Origin: Bacteroidota bacterium
Lineage (GTDB): Bacteria; Bacteroidota; Bacteroidia; Chitinophagales; LD1
NCBI GenBank assembly: GCA_018267385.1
Contig: JAFDYN010000003.1
Location: forward strand, 1 to 54,512
Length of the DNA: 54,512 bases
Reading direction: 5' to 3'
The position numbers were made by a program, and so were the translations under genes. Shown in pieces: positions 34,685 through 41,665 of this stretch. A model generated the notes under the pieces. The model worked only from the letters and a program-made list of their open reading frames with translations. It made no database searches and had not been told where the DNA came from. Numbering within the stretch: the stretch's first letter is position 1; every line of letters starts with the position of its first letter.

Positions 34685-34780
34685 ATGCGCAGTTATTTTA
34701 CTGGGAAAGCAGTAAGTCCTTTCTTACTCTTAGCCGCTTGTCGTCATTGGGAGGAAGCGCAGCGACGAAGCAATCAGTAG
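34685..34780 (+). pseudogene. Possible truncated lipoprotein start
   Basis: A 31-codon frame beginning MRSYFTGKAVSPFLLLAAC, with a lipobox-like end, that then runs into the left arm of the inverted repeat at 34742 and stops. A -7 box TATATTTG lies at 34620-34627, 57 bases upstream. It could be a lipoprotein gene cut short by the repeat, or chance. Confidence 0.25.
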
Positions 34781-34880
34781 CGTGCCACCGAGCACCACTC
34801 TATGCTCACTACTGATGGGCTACAGTATCTGTAGATGCGGATTGCTTCGTCGTACCGCGGCGGTACTCCTCGCAATGGCG
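34742..34880. repeat. Large imperfect inverted repeat (REP-like)
   Basis: Left arm begins CGTCATTGGGAGG and contains GCGACGAAGCAATC (34762-34775). Right arm contains GATTGCTTCGTCG (34840-34852) and ends CCTCGCAATGGCG (34868-34880). An inner 8-bp pair ATCAGTAG/CTACTGAT is also present. Arms of this sequence type are a well-known dispersed repeat in Bacteroidota and other genomes. Confidence 0.85.
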
Positions 34881-35136
34881 TTAAGTAGATTTTCTTTATC
34901 TGATAAAGCCTTGACTCTGCTTGTACACGTTTCCCGTTGTCCCACCTTCACAGGCTGGGAAACCGGAAACTTGTACGTCGCTATCGTCAGGCTGTCTGTA
35001 TCTGCACCGGGCCCATAGCCTGATACATATGGATATAAAGATCAGCGGGCATTTATCAAAAGACGTTAAAACGGTGGGAGGTCGTATGGAATGCGTGCAG
35101 GCTGCGCGTTATACTCAAAACCAAAACGATCCAACC

Positions 35137-36174
35137 ATGTCTAAAACCACAGCCCTCTGCTGCACCGCAGCAGCAGCCCTTGTCATGACTTTCTCCTGCA
35201 GCCAGAGCAAGAAAGCCCCCGTAGAAGAAAGGATGATACTGACGCAACCCGCCAATAGATCTGAGCGTTCGCCTGCAGGCACGGAGGCCCACAGGCCGGC
35301 AGCAAAAGAGGAAAACGAACACTTGCTCAAGGATAGCTATGCTGCCTCCGATGCGAGTGGAGCTGCATCAGGGCAGCAGGACCATGCTGCCGCACCACCG
35401 CATGACCTCAGCTCCGCTGCCGCAGCAGTGACAGATCACGATGGTATGCGCTTCGTACGCTCGGCAGATATCCGCTTTGAGGTGCGCGATGTGGCCGAGG
35501 CCACCTACGCCATGGAGGATATCACGACACACTACGGCGGCTTTGTGACCAGTACCACCCTCCATAGCCGGGTGGAGCGCGTGGAGACAGTGCCGGTATC
35601 AGAAGATTCCTCTCTGGAGCTGACTTACTATACAGTAGAGAATAACATCACCCTGCGCATCCCTGCCACACGTATGGACTCTGCCCTGCGGGCCATGACG
35701 CCGCTGGTAGGTTTTCTCGATCATCGTACTATCAGTGCAGACGAGGTCTCCGGCCGGCTGCTCGCAGAGGCTATGAAGCAGCAGCGCAATGCCGCCCACG
35801 AGCGCCGGATGAATAACGCGGTGGACAATCATCAGGTGAAATCAGACGACCTGACTCAGGTAGCCGAGGCTGCGCTCACTGCGCGCGAGCAGGCAGACGA
35901 TGCCATACTGGCTGCACGCACTATGGAGAATCAGATCAGGTATAGCACCCTGCACTTTGTGGTCTATCAGCACGAGGCCGTGCGCCGCCTGCGCATAGCC
36001 AACCCCAAAGCGATACCACACTACGAGCGTCCGCTGCTGATGGAGGCATGGGAGGCTGCTCAGGATGGCTGGTATATCCTGCGTCACGTACTCGTATTTA
36101 TTATCCGCTGCTGGGCCTTTGTGCTGGTGGGGTTAGCTGGCTATATGCTGTACCGCCTGCGGAGGAGAGGCTAG
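35137..36174 (+). CDS. DUF4349-type lipoprotein
   Basis: 345 residues from the ATG at 35137, which gives a lipoprotein signal (AALVMTFSC). An Ala/Gln-rich linker (about 30-100) is followed by the DUF4349 pattern: FVRSADIRFEVRDVAEATYA, THYGGFVTSTTLHS, the ITLRIPATRMDSALRAM segment, a long coiled-coil helix (TAREQADDAILAARTMENQI) and a C-terminal membrane helix (VFIIRCWAFVLVGLAGYML) with a basic tail. The longer frame to 34921 includes repeat-region sequence and is not credible. Function unknown. Confidence 0.8.
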   Translation: MSKTTALCCTAAAALVMTFSCSQSKKAPVEERMILTQPANRSERSPAGTEAHRPAAKEENEHLLKDSYAASDASGAASGQQDHAAAPPHDLSSAAAAVTDHDGMRFVRSADIRFEVRDVAEATYAMEDITTHYGGFVTSTTLHSRVERVETVPVSEDSSLELTYYTVENNITLRIPATRMDSALRAMTPLVGFLDHRTISADEVSGRLLAEAMKQQRNAAHERRMNNAVDNHQVKSDDLTQVAEAALTAREQADDAILAARTMENQIRYSTLHFVVYQHEAVRRLRIANPKAIPHYERPLLMEAWEAAQDGWYILRHVLVFIIRCWAFVLVGLAGYMLYRLRRRG

Positions 36175-36205
36175 GAGACCGCTATGGCGAGGAGATGCCT
36201 TGCGC

Positions 36206-36958
36206 TCAGCCCCAGATCTTATCACCTGCTTTGACGATGCGCTTTTGCAGCCGGTCTGTATCGCGGCGCAGGTCGCTGTGCAGGCGGTGTGCATCACTGA
36301 TGCCGGAGTGTATATGTGCGTCGAGGTGTATCGCGTCGTGCCACTGGCCTATGAGGTCCTGCAGCTTCTCCAGATGGCCGGTATCTTTGGTAGAGAGCAG
36401 CTCCTTGCGCTCTGCCTCGGGCAGCATCTCACAGGCATAGATGAAGTGCTTGAGGTGTTTGCGCAGCGGGTGGTAGTGGCCGGACTTGCTCACTTTGCGC
36501 CAGCGTTTTTTCAGCTTTTTGTGCAGGTGGTGGCAGTAGGCAGCCAGGTCCAGGCGGCTGCAGCGTATCTCGGCCATCACGTCCTCTACATGGTGGTCTA
36601 TGTCCTGCAGGTAGGCAGGCACCTCATCGCGAAAACTGCGAGACAGCGTAGCGGCCATACGCCGGTGGTGCGTAGCCGCTGTGCGGTCGCAGCTCTCCTC
36701 GGTGATACGGTCGCGCATCAGGGCTGCATCACGCAGCCTGCCCGCCTGGCGGAAGATATGCCTGTAGCAGCTAAAGTGCCCCTCCAGGTCCAGCCCGCAG
36801 CTATCATGCAGGATGGTCATCACGGCCTTGATCCGCTTGATGGCTACACGCGCGCGGTGTATGTCCTCATCCTTGGCAGAGCGGGCATAGCTGATCAGCG
36901 CCTTGCGGCATTTCTCATGCTGCTGCTGGTAGTAGTCCTCTGTAGTAGCGGTAGGCAT
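36206..36958 (-). CDS. CHAD-domain protein
   Basis: 250 residues, strongly helical and rich in conserved His/Arg/Lys: EDIHRARVAIKRIKAVMTIL, FRQAGRLRDAALMRDRI, HPLRKHLKHFIYACE and DLIGQWHDAIHLDAHI. This is the CHAD pattern; such domains bind inorganic polyphosphate. The ATG at 36958 is preferred over 36991, because the -7 box at 36972-36979 lies between them. Confidence 0.88.
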   Translation of the reverse strand: MPTATTEDYYQQQHEKCRKALISYARSAKDEDIHRARVAIKRIKAVMTILHDSCGLDLEGHFSCYRHIFRQAGRLRDAALMRDRITEESCDRTAATHHRRMAATLSRSFRDEVPAYLQDIDHHVEDVMAEIRCSRLDLAAYCHHLHKKLKKRWRKVSKSGHYHPLRKHLKHFIYACEMLPEAERKELLSTKDTGHLEKLQDLIGQWHDAIHLDAHIHSGISDAHRLHSDLRRDTDRLQKRIVKAGDKIWG

Positions 36959-36971
36959 ATCACACGTCTTG

Positions 36972-36979
36972 CAAAGATA
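36972..36979 (-). promoter_or_regulatory. Promoter -7 box for CHAD gene
   Basis: TATCTTTG on the minus strand, 13 bases before the ATG at 36958. Exact match to TAnnTTTG, and it decides the start of the CHAD protein. Confidence 0.6.
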
Positions 36980-37099
36980 CAGTCCATTCATATTATCCCA
37001 CAGTTAAATCTGTCAATGAGCGAGAGGATATTTGTCATGACACAAAACCTCTGCCAAAAGGTCGGGAAAATATACCCCTGCTATCAGCGTATTTTGCTA

Positions 37100-37107
37100 T
37101 AGATTTG
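37100..37107 (+). promoter_or_regulatory. Promoter -7 box for small CAMC protein
   Basis: TAGATTTG ends only 4 bases before the ATG at 37112. Transcription starting about 7 bases downstream would begin at or in the start codon, implying a leaderless mRNA, or a promoter elsewhere. Confidence 0.4.
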
Positions 37108-37111
37108 CAGT

Positions 37112-37366
37112 ATGAAAAAAATAACCGGCATACTGGTGCTCCTCGCAGTGCTGCTGCTGGTATCGCATCCCGCCTGGTCTCAATGCGCTATGTGTACCGC
37201 AGTAGCTGATGAAGCGCAAGCCAACGGCTCCTCTGCCGCAGATGGGGTCAATAAGGGTGTCCTCTTCCTCTTTGTCTCGCCTTACCTCATAGTGGGCACT
37301 ATCGGCTTCCTCTGGTGGCGTGCCCGCAGGCGCGCGCAGCAGGAGGTGACCGGCTTAGCGGCCTGA
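37112..37366 (+). CDS. Small membrane protein with CAMC motif
   Basis: 84 residues: a signal or first helix (ITGILVLLAVLLLVSHPAWSQ), a CAMC pair, a polar stretch (DEAQANGSSAADGVN) and a second helix (GVLFLFVSPYLIVGTIGFLWW) with a basic tail. The layout is shared by small exported membrane proteins common in Bacteroidota. The CxxC may be a redox or metal site facing the periplasm. Function unknown. Confidence 0.75.
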   Translation: MKKITGILVLLAVLLLVSHPAWSQCAMCTAVADEAQANGSSAADGVNKGVLFLFVSPYLIVGTIGFLWWRARRRAQQEVTGLAA

Positions 37367-37392
37367 TCAGCGCAGCGTCAGATATTAGCTGT

Positions 37393-37815
37393 TTACTCCT
37401 CTGGCTGCCCCTCGGCGGCTATCATCCACTGTATGCCATAGCGATCTACCAGCATGCCAAACCACGGCGACCAGAAGGTCTGCTGCATCGGCATATTGAC
37501 CTTGCCACCGGCACTGAGCGCAGCAAAGATGCGGTTGGCCTCGTCCTGAGAGGAGGCGCTGTATGACAGTGAGAAATTGTCTCCTATCGTAGCGCGGGGC
37601 ATAGAGTCGGGCATGTCACTGCCCATCAGGTAGCCACCGTCTATACCGAGGGATACGTGCATGATCTTCGCCTTGTCTGTCTCAGACATAGGCTGCTCTC
37701 CCGGCATATCGCCAAAGGTCATGAAGGTGGTGTACTCTCCGCCAAAGATCTCTTTGTATTGCGCAAAGGCGGCAGCGCAGTTGCCGTTAAAGTTGAGGTA
37801 GGTATTCAGTGCCAT
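37393..37815 (-). CDS. VOC-family (PhnB-like) protein
   Basis: 140 residues from the ATG at 37815. It opens with LNTYLNFNGNCAAAFAQYKE and contains FGDMPGEQP, a GIDGGYLMGSDMP loop and the C-terminal WFGMLVDRYGIQWMI. This is the PhnB/DUF1338-like group of the vicinal-oxygen-chelate fold. Many such proteins are small metal-binding or antibiotic-resistance-like enzymes of unknown substrate. No signal peptide. Confidence 0.82.
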   Translation of the reverse strand: MALNTYLNFNGNCAAAFAQYKEIFGGEYTTFMTFGDMPGEQPMSETDKAKIMHVSLGIDGGYLMGSDMPDSMPRATIGDNFSLSYSASSQDEANRIFAALSAGGKVNMPMQQTFWSPWFGMLVDRYGIQWMIAAEGQPEE

Positions 37816-38048
37816 GTGTATTGTTTTTATGCAGGTCAAGATAGGAAAGAAGTGCTGCCTGCAGTATGAAGGATACATGAAAAAAAGGTGAAACCTGCGC
37901 AAAAGCGCTTTCAGCAGCATATAGGTGTAGCGACAGGCAAATTTTTAGTGGCTGACTGATAGCGCTTTACCGCAGATCGTGCAAATGTGCTCAATTAACC
38001 AAGAAATTAAACATTCCCTTCATATATTAGGCGTACCTTGCATCAGCA

Positions 38049-38237
38049 ATGAAGCAGGATATAGCATACTACCGTGAGCAGATCATGCACCGTGCAGAGA
38101 CTCCCTCTGCCGGCAATGCCACTGTAAGGAAAAATCCCTACAAGCTGCTCACCGATCGTATCTCAGCCCCGCTACCCCTGGTCAAAATATGGGATGCCCT
38201 GCACACACGCATCTACCGCATGAGGGACTTTCACTGA
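38049..38237 (+). CDS. Hypothetical small protein
   Basis: 62 residues, basic and Tyr-rich, no signal. Codon use resembles the neighbours, which favours a real gene. A GTACCTTG near-match to the -7 box lies about 14 bases upstream. No family recognised; could also be a chance frame. Confidence 0.4.
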   Translation: MKQDIAYYREQIMHRAETPSAGNATVRKNPYKLLTDRISAPLPLVKIWDALHTRIYRMRDFH

Positions 38238-38321
38238 TCGCGTTTCTTTCTATCTCAGCTTTTGTCCAATACTCAACTCCCCATTTGTTATCTTGTATTG
38301 ACCAATACTCAATACTGACAC

Positions 38322-38906
38322 ATGAAACAAAACCCCTCCACAGATTTCTTCTTTGAGAAAGAAAGCAAATGGCAGGATGCCTACGGCAAACTACGCGCTA
38401 TAGCCCTCGACTGCGGCCTGGAGGAAACGCTTAAATGGGGCAAGCCATGCTACACCTGGCAGGGAAATAACGTGGTGCTCATACACGGCTTCAAAGAATA
38501 CTGCGCGCTTCTCTTTATGAAAGGTGCCCTGCTGAAAGACGATGCCGGCATCCTGATCCGGCAGACGGACAATGTCCAGTCAGCCCGTCAGATGCGCTTC
38601 ACTGATGCGAAAGAAATAACAAAGCTCAAGGCCACCATCAGAGCCTATATCCACGAGGCCATAGCCGTAGAGAAAGCGGGCCTGAAAGTAGACCTGAAGA
38701 AAAGCACCGACCTCGTCTATCCCGAGGAGTTTCAAAAGCAACTGGACAAAAGCGCCAAACTCCGCAAAGCCTTTGAGGCGCTCACACCCGGCAGGCAGCG
38801 CGGCTACCACCTCTTCTTCACCGCAGCGAAACAAGCAAAGACAAGGGAAGCGCGCGTAGAGAAAGCTATACCGCTGATACTGGCGGGTAAGGGCCTGGAG
38901 GATTGA
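38322..38906 (+). CDS. YdeI/DUF1801-type protein
   Basis: 194 residues: an N-terminal DUF1801/YdhG-like domain (LKWGKPCYTWQGNNVVLIHG and CALLFMKGALLKD) and a C-terminal YdeI-type helical tail (FEALTPGRQRGYHLFFTAAK, ending ARVEKAIPLILAGKGLED). Typical of small Bacteroidota YdeI proteins. Its last 22 codons (38841-38906) are repeated with eight base changes at 39867-39932, after a two-gene insert. Confidence 0.85.
   Translation: MKQNPSTDFFFEKESKWQDAYGKLRAIALDCGLEETLKWGKPCYTWQGNNVVLIHGFKEYCALLFMKGALLKDDAGILIRQTDNVQSARQMRFTDAKEITKLKATIRAYIHEAIAVEKAGLKVDLKKSTDLVYPEEFQKQLDKSAKLRKAFEALTPGRQRGYHLFFTAAKQAKTREARVEKAIPLILAGKGLED
38841..38906 (+). repeat. Direct repeat, copy A (end of ydeI-like gene)
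   Basis: The 3' end of the intact ydeI-like gene, from an ACA codon to the stop TGA, 66 bases. It matches copy B at 39867-39932 at 58 of 66 positions. Seven of the eight differences are silent and one changes Glu to Gln. Confidence 0.9.
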
Positions 38907-38921
38907 TTTTCAGCGCTGCTT

Positions 38922-38940
38922 TGGCACGGTGTTAGCTTTG
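38922..38940 (+). promoter_or_regulatory. Promoter of the toxin-like cassette
   Basis: TGGCACG-GTGT-TAGC (38922-38936) has the sigma-54 -24 element and correct spacing, with one mismatch at -12. An overlapping TAGCTTTG (38933-38940) fits the housekeeping -7 box. Either could drive the cassette starting at 38975. Confidence 0.5.
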
Positions 38941-38974
38941 CTATCGTCACAAAAAGCATTATTTTTATTCCATT

Positions 38975-39415
38975 ATGTCAGTAGCTACACTAGATATTAA
39001 AACACAGCGAGCTTGTGCGGAAGCAAAGTCCTTGTATACCAAAAAGGAATTGTGGGAGACAGATATAGATGATTTGCTGGATCGGATGAATGAACTGAAT
39101 AAACTCCTTACTGCACTTCACTCTATTTTGCTGAATATCACTTTTGAAGTAGAGCGGGATATGGACGGATTCAAGCGTTCTGATGTAGCTAAGACTAATA
39201 TTAAAATGATGGTATCCGCAGGTGTTAAAGTTTTGAATAAAGTACGCCCTACTTCTTTATTCCCAGGTGTCAAAACTACCTGGTACACGCTACGTCAGGA
39301 GCTGAGCTATCTCAATGAACTTGTACAAGATAGAGACATGGGGCTGGCCTTAGAGTCGGATACAGATATGGATGCCATTATACAGGCTACCCTTCAGGCT
39401 CGCCGGCAAGAATGA
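38975..39415 (+). CDS. Putative antitoxin-like partner of RelE-like toxin
   Basis: 146 residues, helical and without known motifs: charged helices at about 15-60 (KKELWETDIDDLLDRMNELN), a middle region FKRSDVAKTNIKMMVSAG and an acidic tail. Its TGA overlaps the ATG of the next gene in ATGA, so the two are coupled. Codon use is visibly more A+T-rich than in the flanking genes, which suggests acquisition. The order and coupling fit an antitoxin-toxin pair, but it lacks a recognisable DNA-binding domain, so the antitoxin call is from context only. Confidence 0.5.
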   Translation: MSVATLDIKTQRACAEAKSLYTKKELWETDIDDLLDRMNELNKLLTALHSILLNITFEVERDMDGFKRSDVAKTNIKMMVSAGVKVLNKVRPTSLFPGVKTTWYTLRQELSYLNELVQDRDMGLALESDTDMDAIIQATLQARRQE

Positions 39416-39843
39416 AAGTTCTTTGTACGCAGAATTTTATAGACTGCATCGCAAGGCTGGCAGGCAATAATTCCTATTCAGCGGTGCTCGACGATGTATG
39501 TGCTTTCTTAAGTGATAAGGACATACAAGAGCTACACCAGATGAAAGACTTGCTGCGCATCACACCCGGCAAGTACAGCTTGAATAAATACAGGATAAAA
39601 AATAGTCTGACCAATAAGGGTAAGAGTTCCTCTTACAGGTGTATCGCTGTATGCCTGCCGGAGGTAGATGAAATATATTTGGATACTATCTACCCCAAGA
39701 CCGGTTCTCAAGGCCAGGAAAATCTGGACAAAGAGCGGTATAAGTCCATCGCCAAAAATGTTCAGGCCTCCATCTCTGGCAACGAGTTGTTTGAACTAGA
39801 TGTGAAAACAGGACAGCTATCGCCAGTATCATCTCTCAAATGA
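39412..39843 (+). CDS. RelE/HigB-like toxin-like protein
   Basis: 143 residues. The second half has the layout of RelE/HigB-superfamily ribosome-dependent or related mRNases: KYRIKNSLTNKGKSSSYRCI (basic strand with KxxxGKSxxxR), then EIYLDTIYPKTGSQ and a helix of Lys/Glu residues (LDKERYKSIAKNVQA). The N-terminal part (about 1-45) is extra compared with the short family members. It is coupled to an unrelated-looking 146-residue partner and lies in an A+T-rich insert. Toxin function is not proven. Confidence 0.6.
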   Translation: MKVLCTQNFIDCIARLAGNNSYSAVLDDVCAFLSDKDIQELHQMKDLLRITPGKYSLNKYRIKNSLTNKGKSSSYRCIAVCLPEVDEIYLDTIYPKTGSQGQENLDKERYKSIAKNVQASISGNELFELDVKTGQLSPVSSLK

Positions 39844-39866
39844 GATTTTCGAGTAAAAAACCAGTG

Positions 39867-39932
39867 ACAAGACAAGCGCGTGTAGAGAAAGCTATCCCGC
39901 TCATACTGGCGGGCAAGGGACTAGAGGATTGA
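39867..39932 (+). repeat. Direct repeat, copy B (orphan ydeI 3' end)
   Basis: The last 22 codons of a ydeI-like gene (TRQARVEKAIPLILAGKG LED-stop) without any upstream body. Its differences from copy A are almost all silent, as expected between two functional orthologues. It lies 23 bases after the toxin gene and 11 bases before the end of the convergent gene at 39944. Confidence 0.9.
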
Positions 39933-39943
39933 TAACTGAGCTG

Positions 39944-40765
39944 CTACTCATCTTTGATCCTCGTTGACCCATCATCGTTTTTGATATAGCTTCTGAGCTG
40001 GTACCTGGGCACCGCAAACGGTATTGTCCTGATCTCCTTGCATCGATTGCCCGATAGGTCTATGAGCGACACCTGTGCCTGATAGGTGCGGCCGTCGCCC
40101 AGTGCGATATCATTATCGCAAAAGCCCGACCGGTTGGCTACGGTCATATTGTCGGAATAATAGTAGAAGGTTTCATTGCCTATGGTCACTTTATACAGTA
40201 GTACCTGCATCGTGCTACCTTTGATGCTATCTCCGGCGGGGATACGTACAAATAATGTATATCCGGGATAGGAGGACATCATAGTTTGAAAGTCAGCCCT
40301 GAGAGATACCGTATCTGGCAGCCAGTATGGTGCTATCTTATCTTTCCCAAAAGCTACATAGTATGAATTGGTGCGCGTGGTGAAGTAATGCAGCATCCAC
40401 TGCAGGGCAGGGTCTTTACTTGTTACTACCAGGTTAGCATTGGATCTGTACGGGATCTTCCTGGCAGGACGCAGGATGATCTGACCGTAGTCATCTCCAT
40501 AGACTGTATCTGCTATCTGTAGCGCTATCACTCCGTGTGTGGTCTGTAGCTCAAATTTCAGTGCTGCCATGCGATGCCTGAGTTTGAAAAACGACTCCCT
40601 ATAGCTGATCACAAAAATATTGTTGGCTGTGATGTTGCCCTCTCGTGGATAGACATCCACATGGTCTACCATACACTCGCCTGCCCGCAGGCCTGTGCTG
40701 ATAGCGACCAATAGTAGCAACAACGCAAAGCGCAAGCCTGTGAGGCTGTCTCTATCTCGGGTCAA
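39944..40765 (-). CDS. Secreted hypothetical protein, start uncertain
   Basis: 273 residues as drawn, from TTG at 40765. No ATG precedes the signal-like segment LRFALLLLLVAISTGLRA, so a TTG (40765 or 40735) is used or the 5' end is damaged. The mature protein is beta-rich and unrecognised (DHVDVYPREGNITANNIFVI, then YQAQVSLIDLSGNRC). It is the central gene between two duplicated 3' ends: orphan ydeI end on one side and orphan gap end on the other. Convergent with the ydeI remnant. Confidence 0.6.
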   Translation of the reverse strand: MTRDRDSLTGLRFALLLLLVAISTGLRAGECMVDHVDVYPREGNITANNIFVISYRESFFKLRHRMAALKFELQTTHGVIALQIADTVYGDDYGQIILRPARKIPYRSNANLVVTSKDPALQWMLHYFTTRTNSYYVAFGKDKIAPYWLPDTVSLRADFQTMMSSYPGYTLFVRIPAGDSIKGSTMQVLLYKVTIGNETFYYYSDNMTVANRSGFCDNDIALGDGRTYQAQVSLIDLSGNRCKEIRTIPFAVPRYQLRSYIKNDDGSTRIKDE

Positions 40766-40831
40766 AGTTTTGTGCGTTGGATTTTCTATGTCTCTATGTT
40801 TCTATGCGGTTCAAAAAATGTATTCGGCACT

Positions 40832-40915
40832 TTACCCTCTCCCTATCCGCTCCGCCAGGTCCACCAGTCGGGCAGAGTACTCATTGTCATACCAGTCGGG
40901 GCTCTTTGCCATGTT
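40832..40915 (-). pseudogene. Orphan 3' end of a gap gene
   Basis: On the minus strand these bases read [27 protein letters not shown]-stop, nearly the C-terminus of GAPDH encoded at 41666 ([27 protein letters not shown]). Two codons (Gly-Tyr) are missing compared with the intact gene. No body remains. It ends 8 bases before the stop of the PKD lipoprotein gene, which sits between it and gapA. Confidence 0.85.
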
Positions 40916-40922
40916 CATGCAG

Positions 40923-41618
40923 TTAGTGTATAAGCTCAAAATCAAGCAAGGCGCTATCCGCTTTATTGAATGAGTTTGCCATTTCTATATTGCGACCATT
41001 TATTCGGATATCGCCTAAACCCGAGACAAATACGCTAACGATATTTTGACCATTTCCTTTCGTGGATCGGAAGGGCGGATTAGCCTCATAGCCATTCATT
41101 TCCATGGTTATCAAAACCTGATCAGATCTTGTCAGTGGCGAGTCTGTCACTGTAAAGTAGCCTGACTGCGAAGGTAAGGAGTTTGAAAAGTGCACTGATA
41201 AAGTTATTATGCTATCACCATAAGTGCACTCTCCATACTTCGAGGCGATCATCGTACCATAAGACTCATTGGCATAATGTATGCCTTTGAACGTCCACCA
41301 ACCGGTATTTTCTATTATTACCCGAAAGGAAGCGCTCCTTCCCTCGGCTGCTGCATTGCCAGGAGTGAAGGTGGCTACATATGTTCCGGTATCTGTATAA
41401 ATGTGTGTGGGGAAGGGCCGCATGCTGGTATCACCATCGCCGAATGTCCATAGATAGCGTGTTGCGTCTCGGGTACAATGACCAAACTGCACAGGTTTGT
41501 ACCACGTTCCGTGTACATCTGAAGGAACGATACAAGTTTCAGGACCATTCGCTTTTTTGCATCCCGTTGCGGATAGTAACAGGATAAACGTTACACCTGT
41601 AAAGATAAGGTTTTTCAT
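40923..41618 (-). CDS. PKD-domain lipoprotein
   Basis: 231 residues from the ATG at 41618; lipoprotein signal (ILLLSATGC). Residues about 45-100 form a PKD/Ig-like domain with YLWTFGDGDTS and GTYVATFTPG. The C-terminal half is beta-rich and unrecognised. Codon use is more A+T-rich than gapA. It lies between gapA and a degraded copy of the gapA 3' end, which suggests insertion. PKD lipoproteins are common surface proteins in Bacteroidota. Confidence 0.78.
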   Translation of the reverse strand: MKNLIFTGVTFILLLSATGCKKANGPETCIVPSDVHGTWYKPVQFGHCTRDATRYLWTFGDGDTSMRPFPTHIYTDTGTYVATFTPGNAAAEGRSASFRVIIENTGWWTFKGIHYANESYGTMIASKYGECTYGDSIITLSVHFSNSLPSQSGYFTVTDSPLTRSDQVLITMEMNGYEANPPFRSTKGNGQNIVSVFVSGLGDIRINGRNIEMANSFNKADSALLDFELIH

Positions 41619-41665
41619 AGTTGAGTATAAAAGCATATTGAGGTAAAGTATAATGTTAACGCGCC

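Larger units (their letters stand above)
34345..35136. other. Repeat-rich intergenic region without a clear gene
   Basis: 792 bases with no convincing gene. It holds a dense cluster of TGTTCACG/CGTGAACA and TTGAAC palindromes (34410-34555), a TATATTTG -7 box at 34620, a 31-codon ORF (34685-34780) that starts like a lipoprotein, and a large inverted repeat (34742-34880). The ORF frame covering 34363-34554 is a by-product of the palindromes. Confidence 0.7.

Noticed and set aside
38907..39866. Insertion sequence or integrase-borne element for the toxin-like cassette
   Set aside because: No transposase or integrase gene, no terminal inverted repeats and no short target duplication; the only repeat is the 66-base ydeI end.
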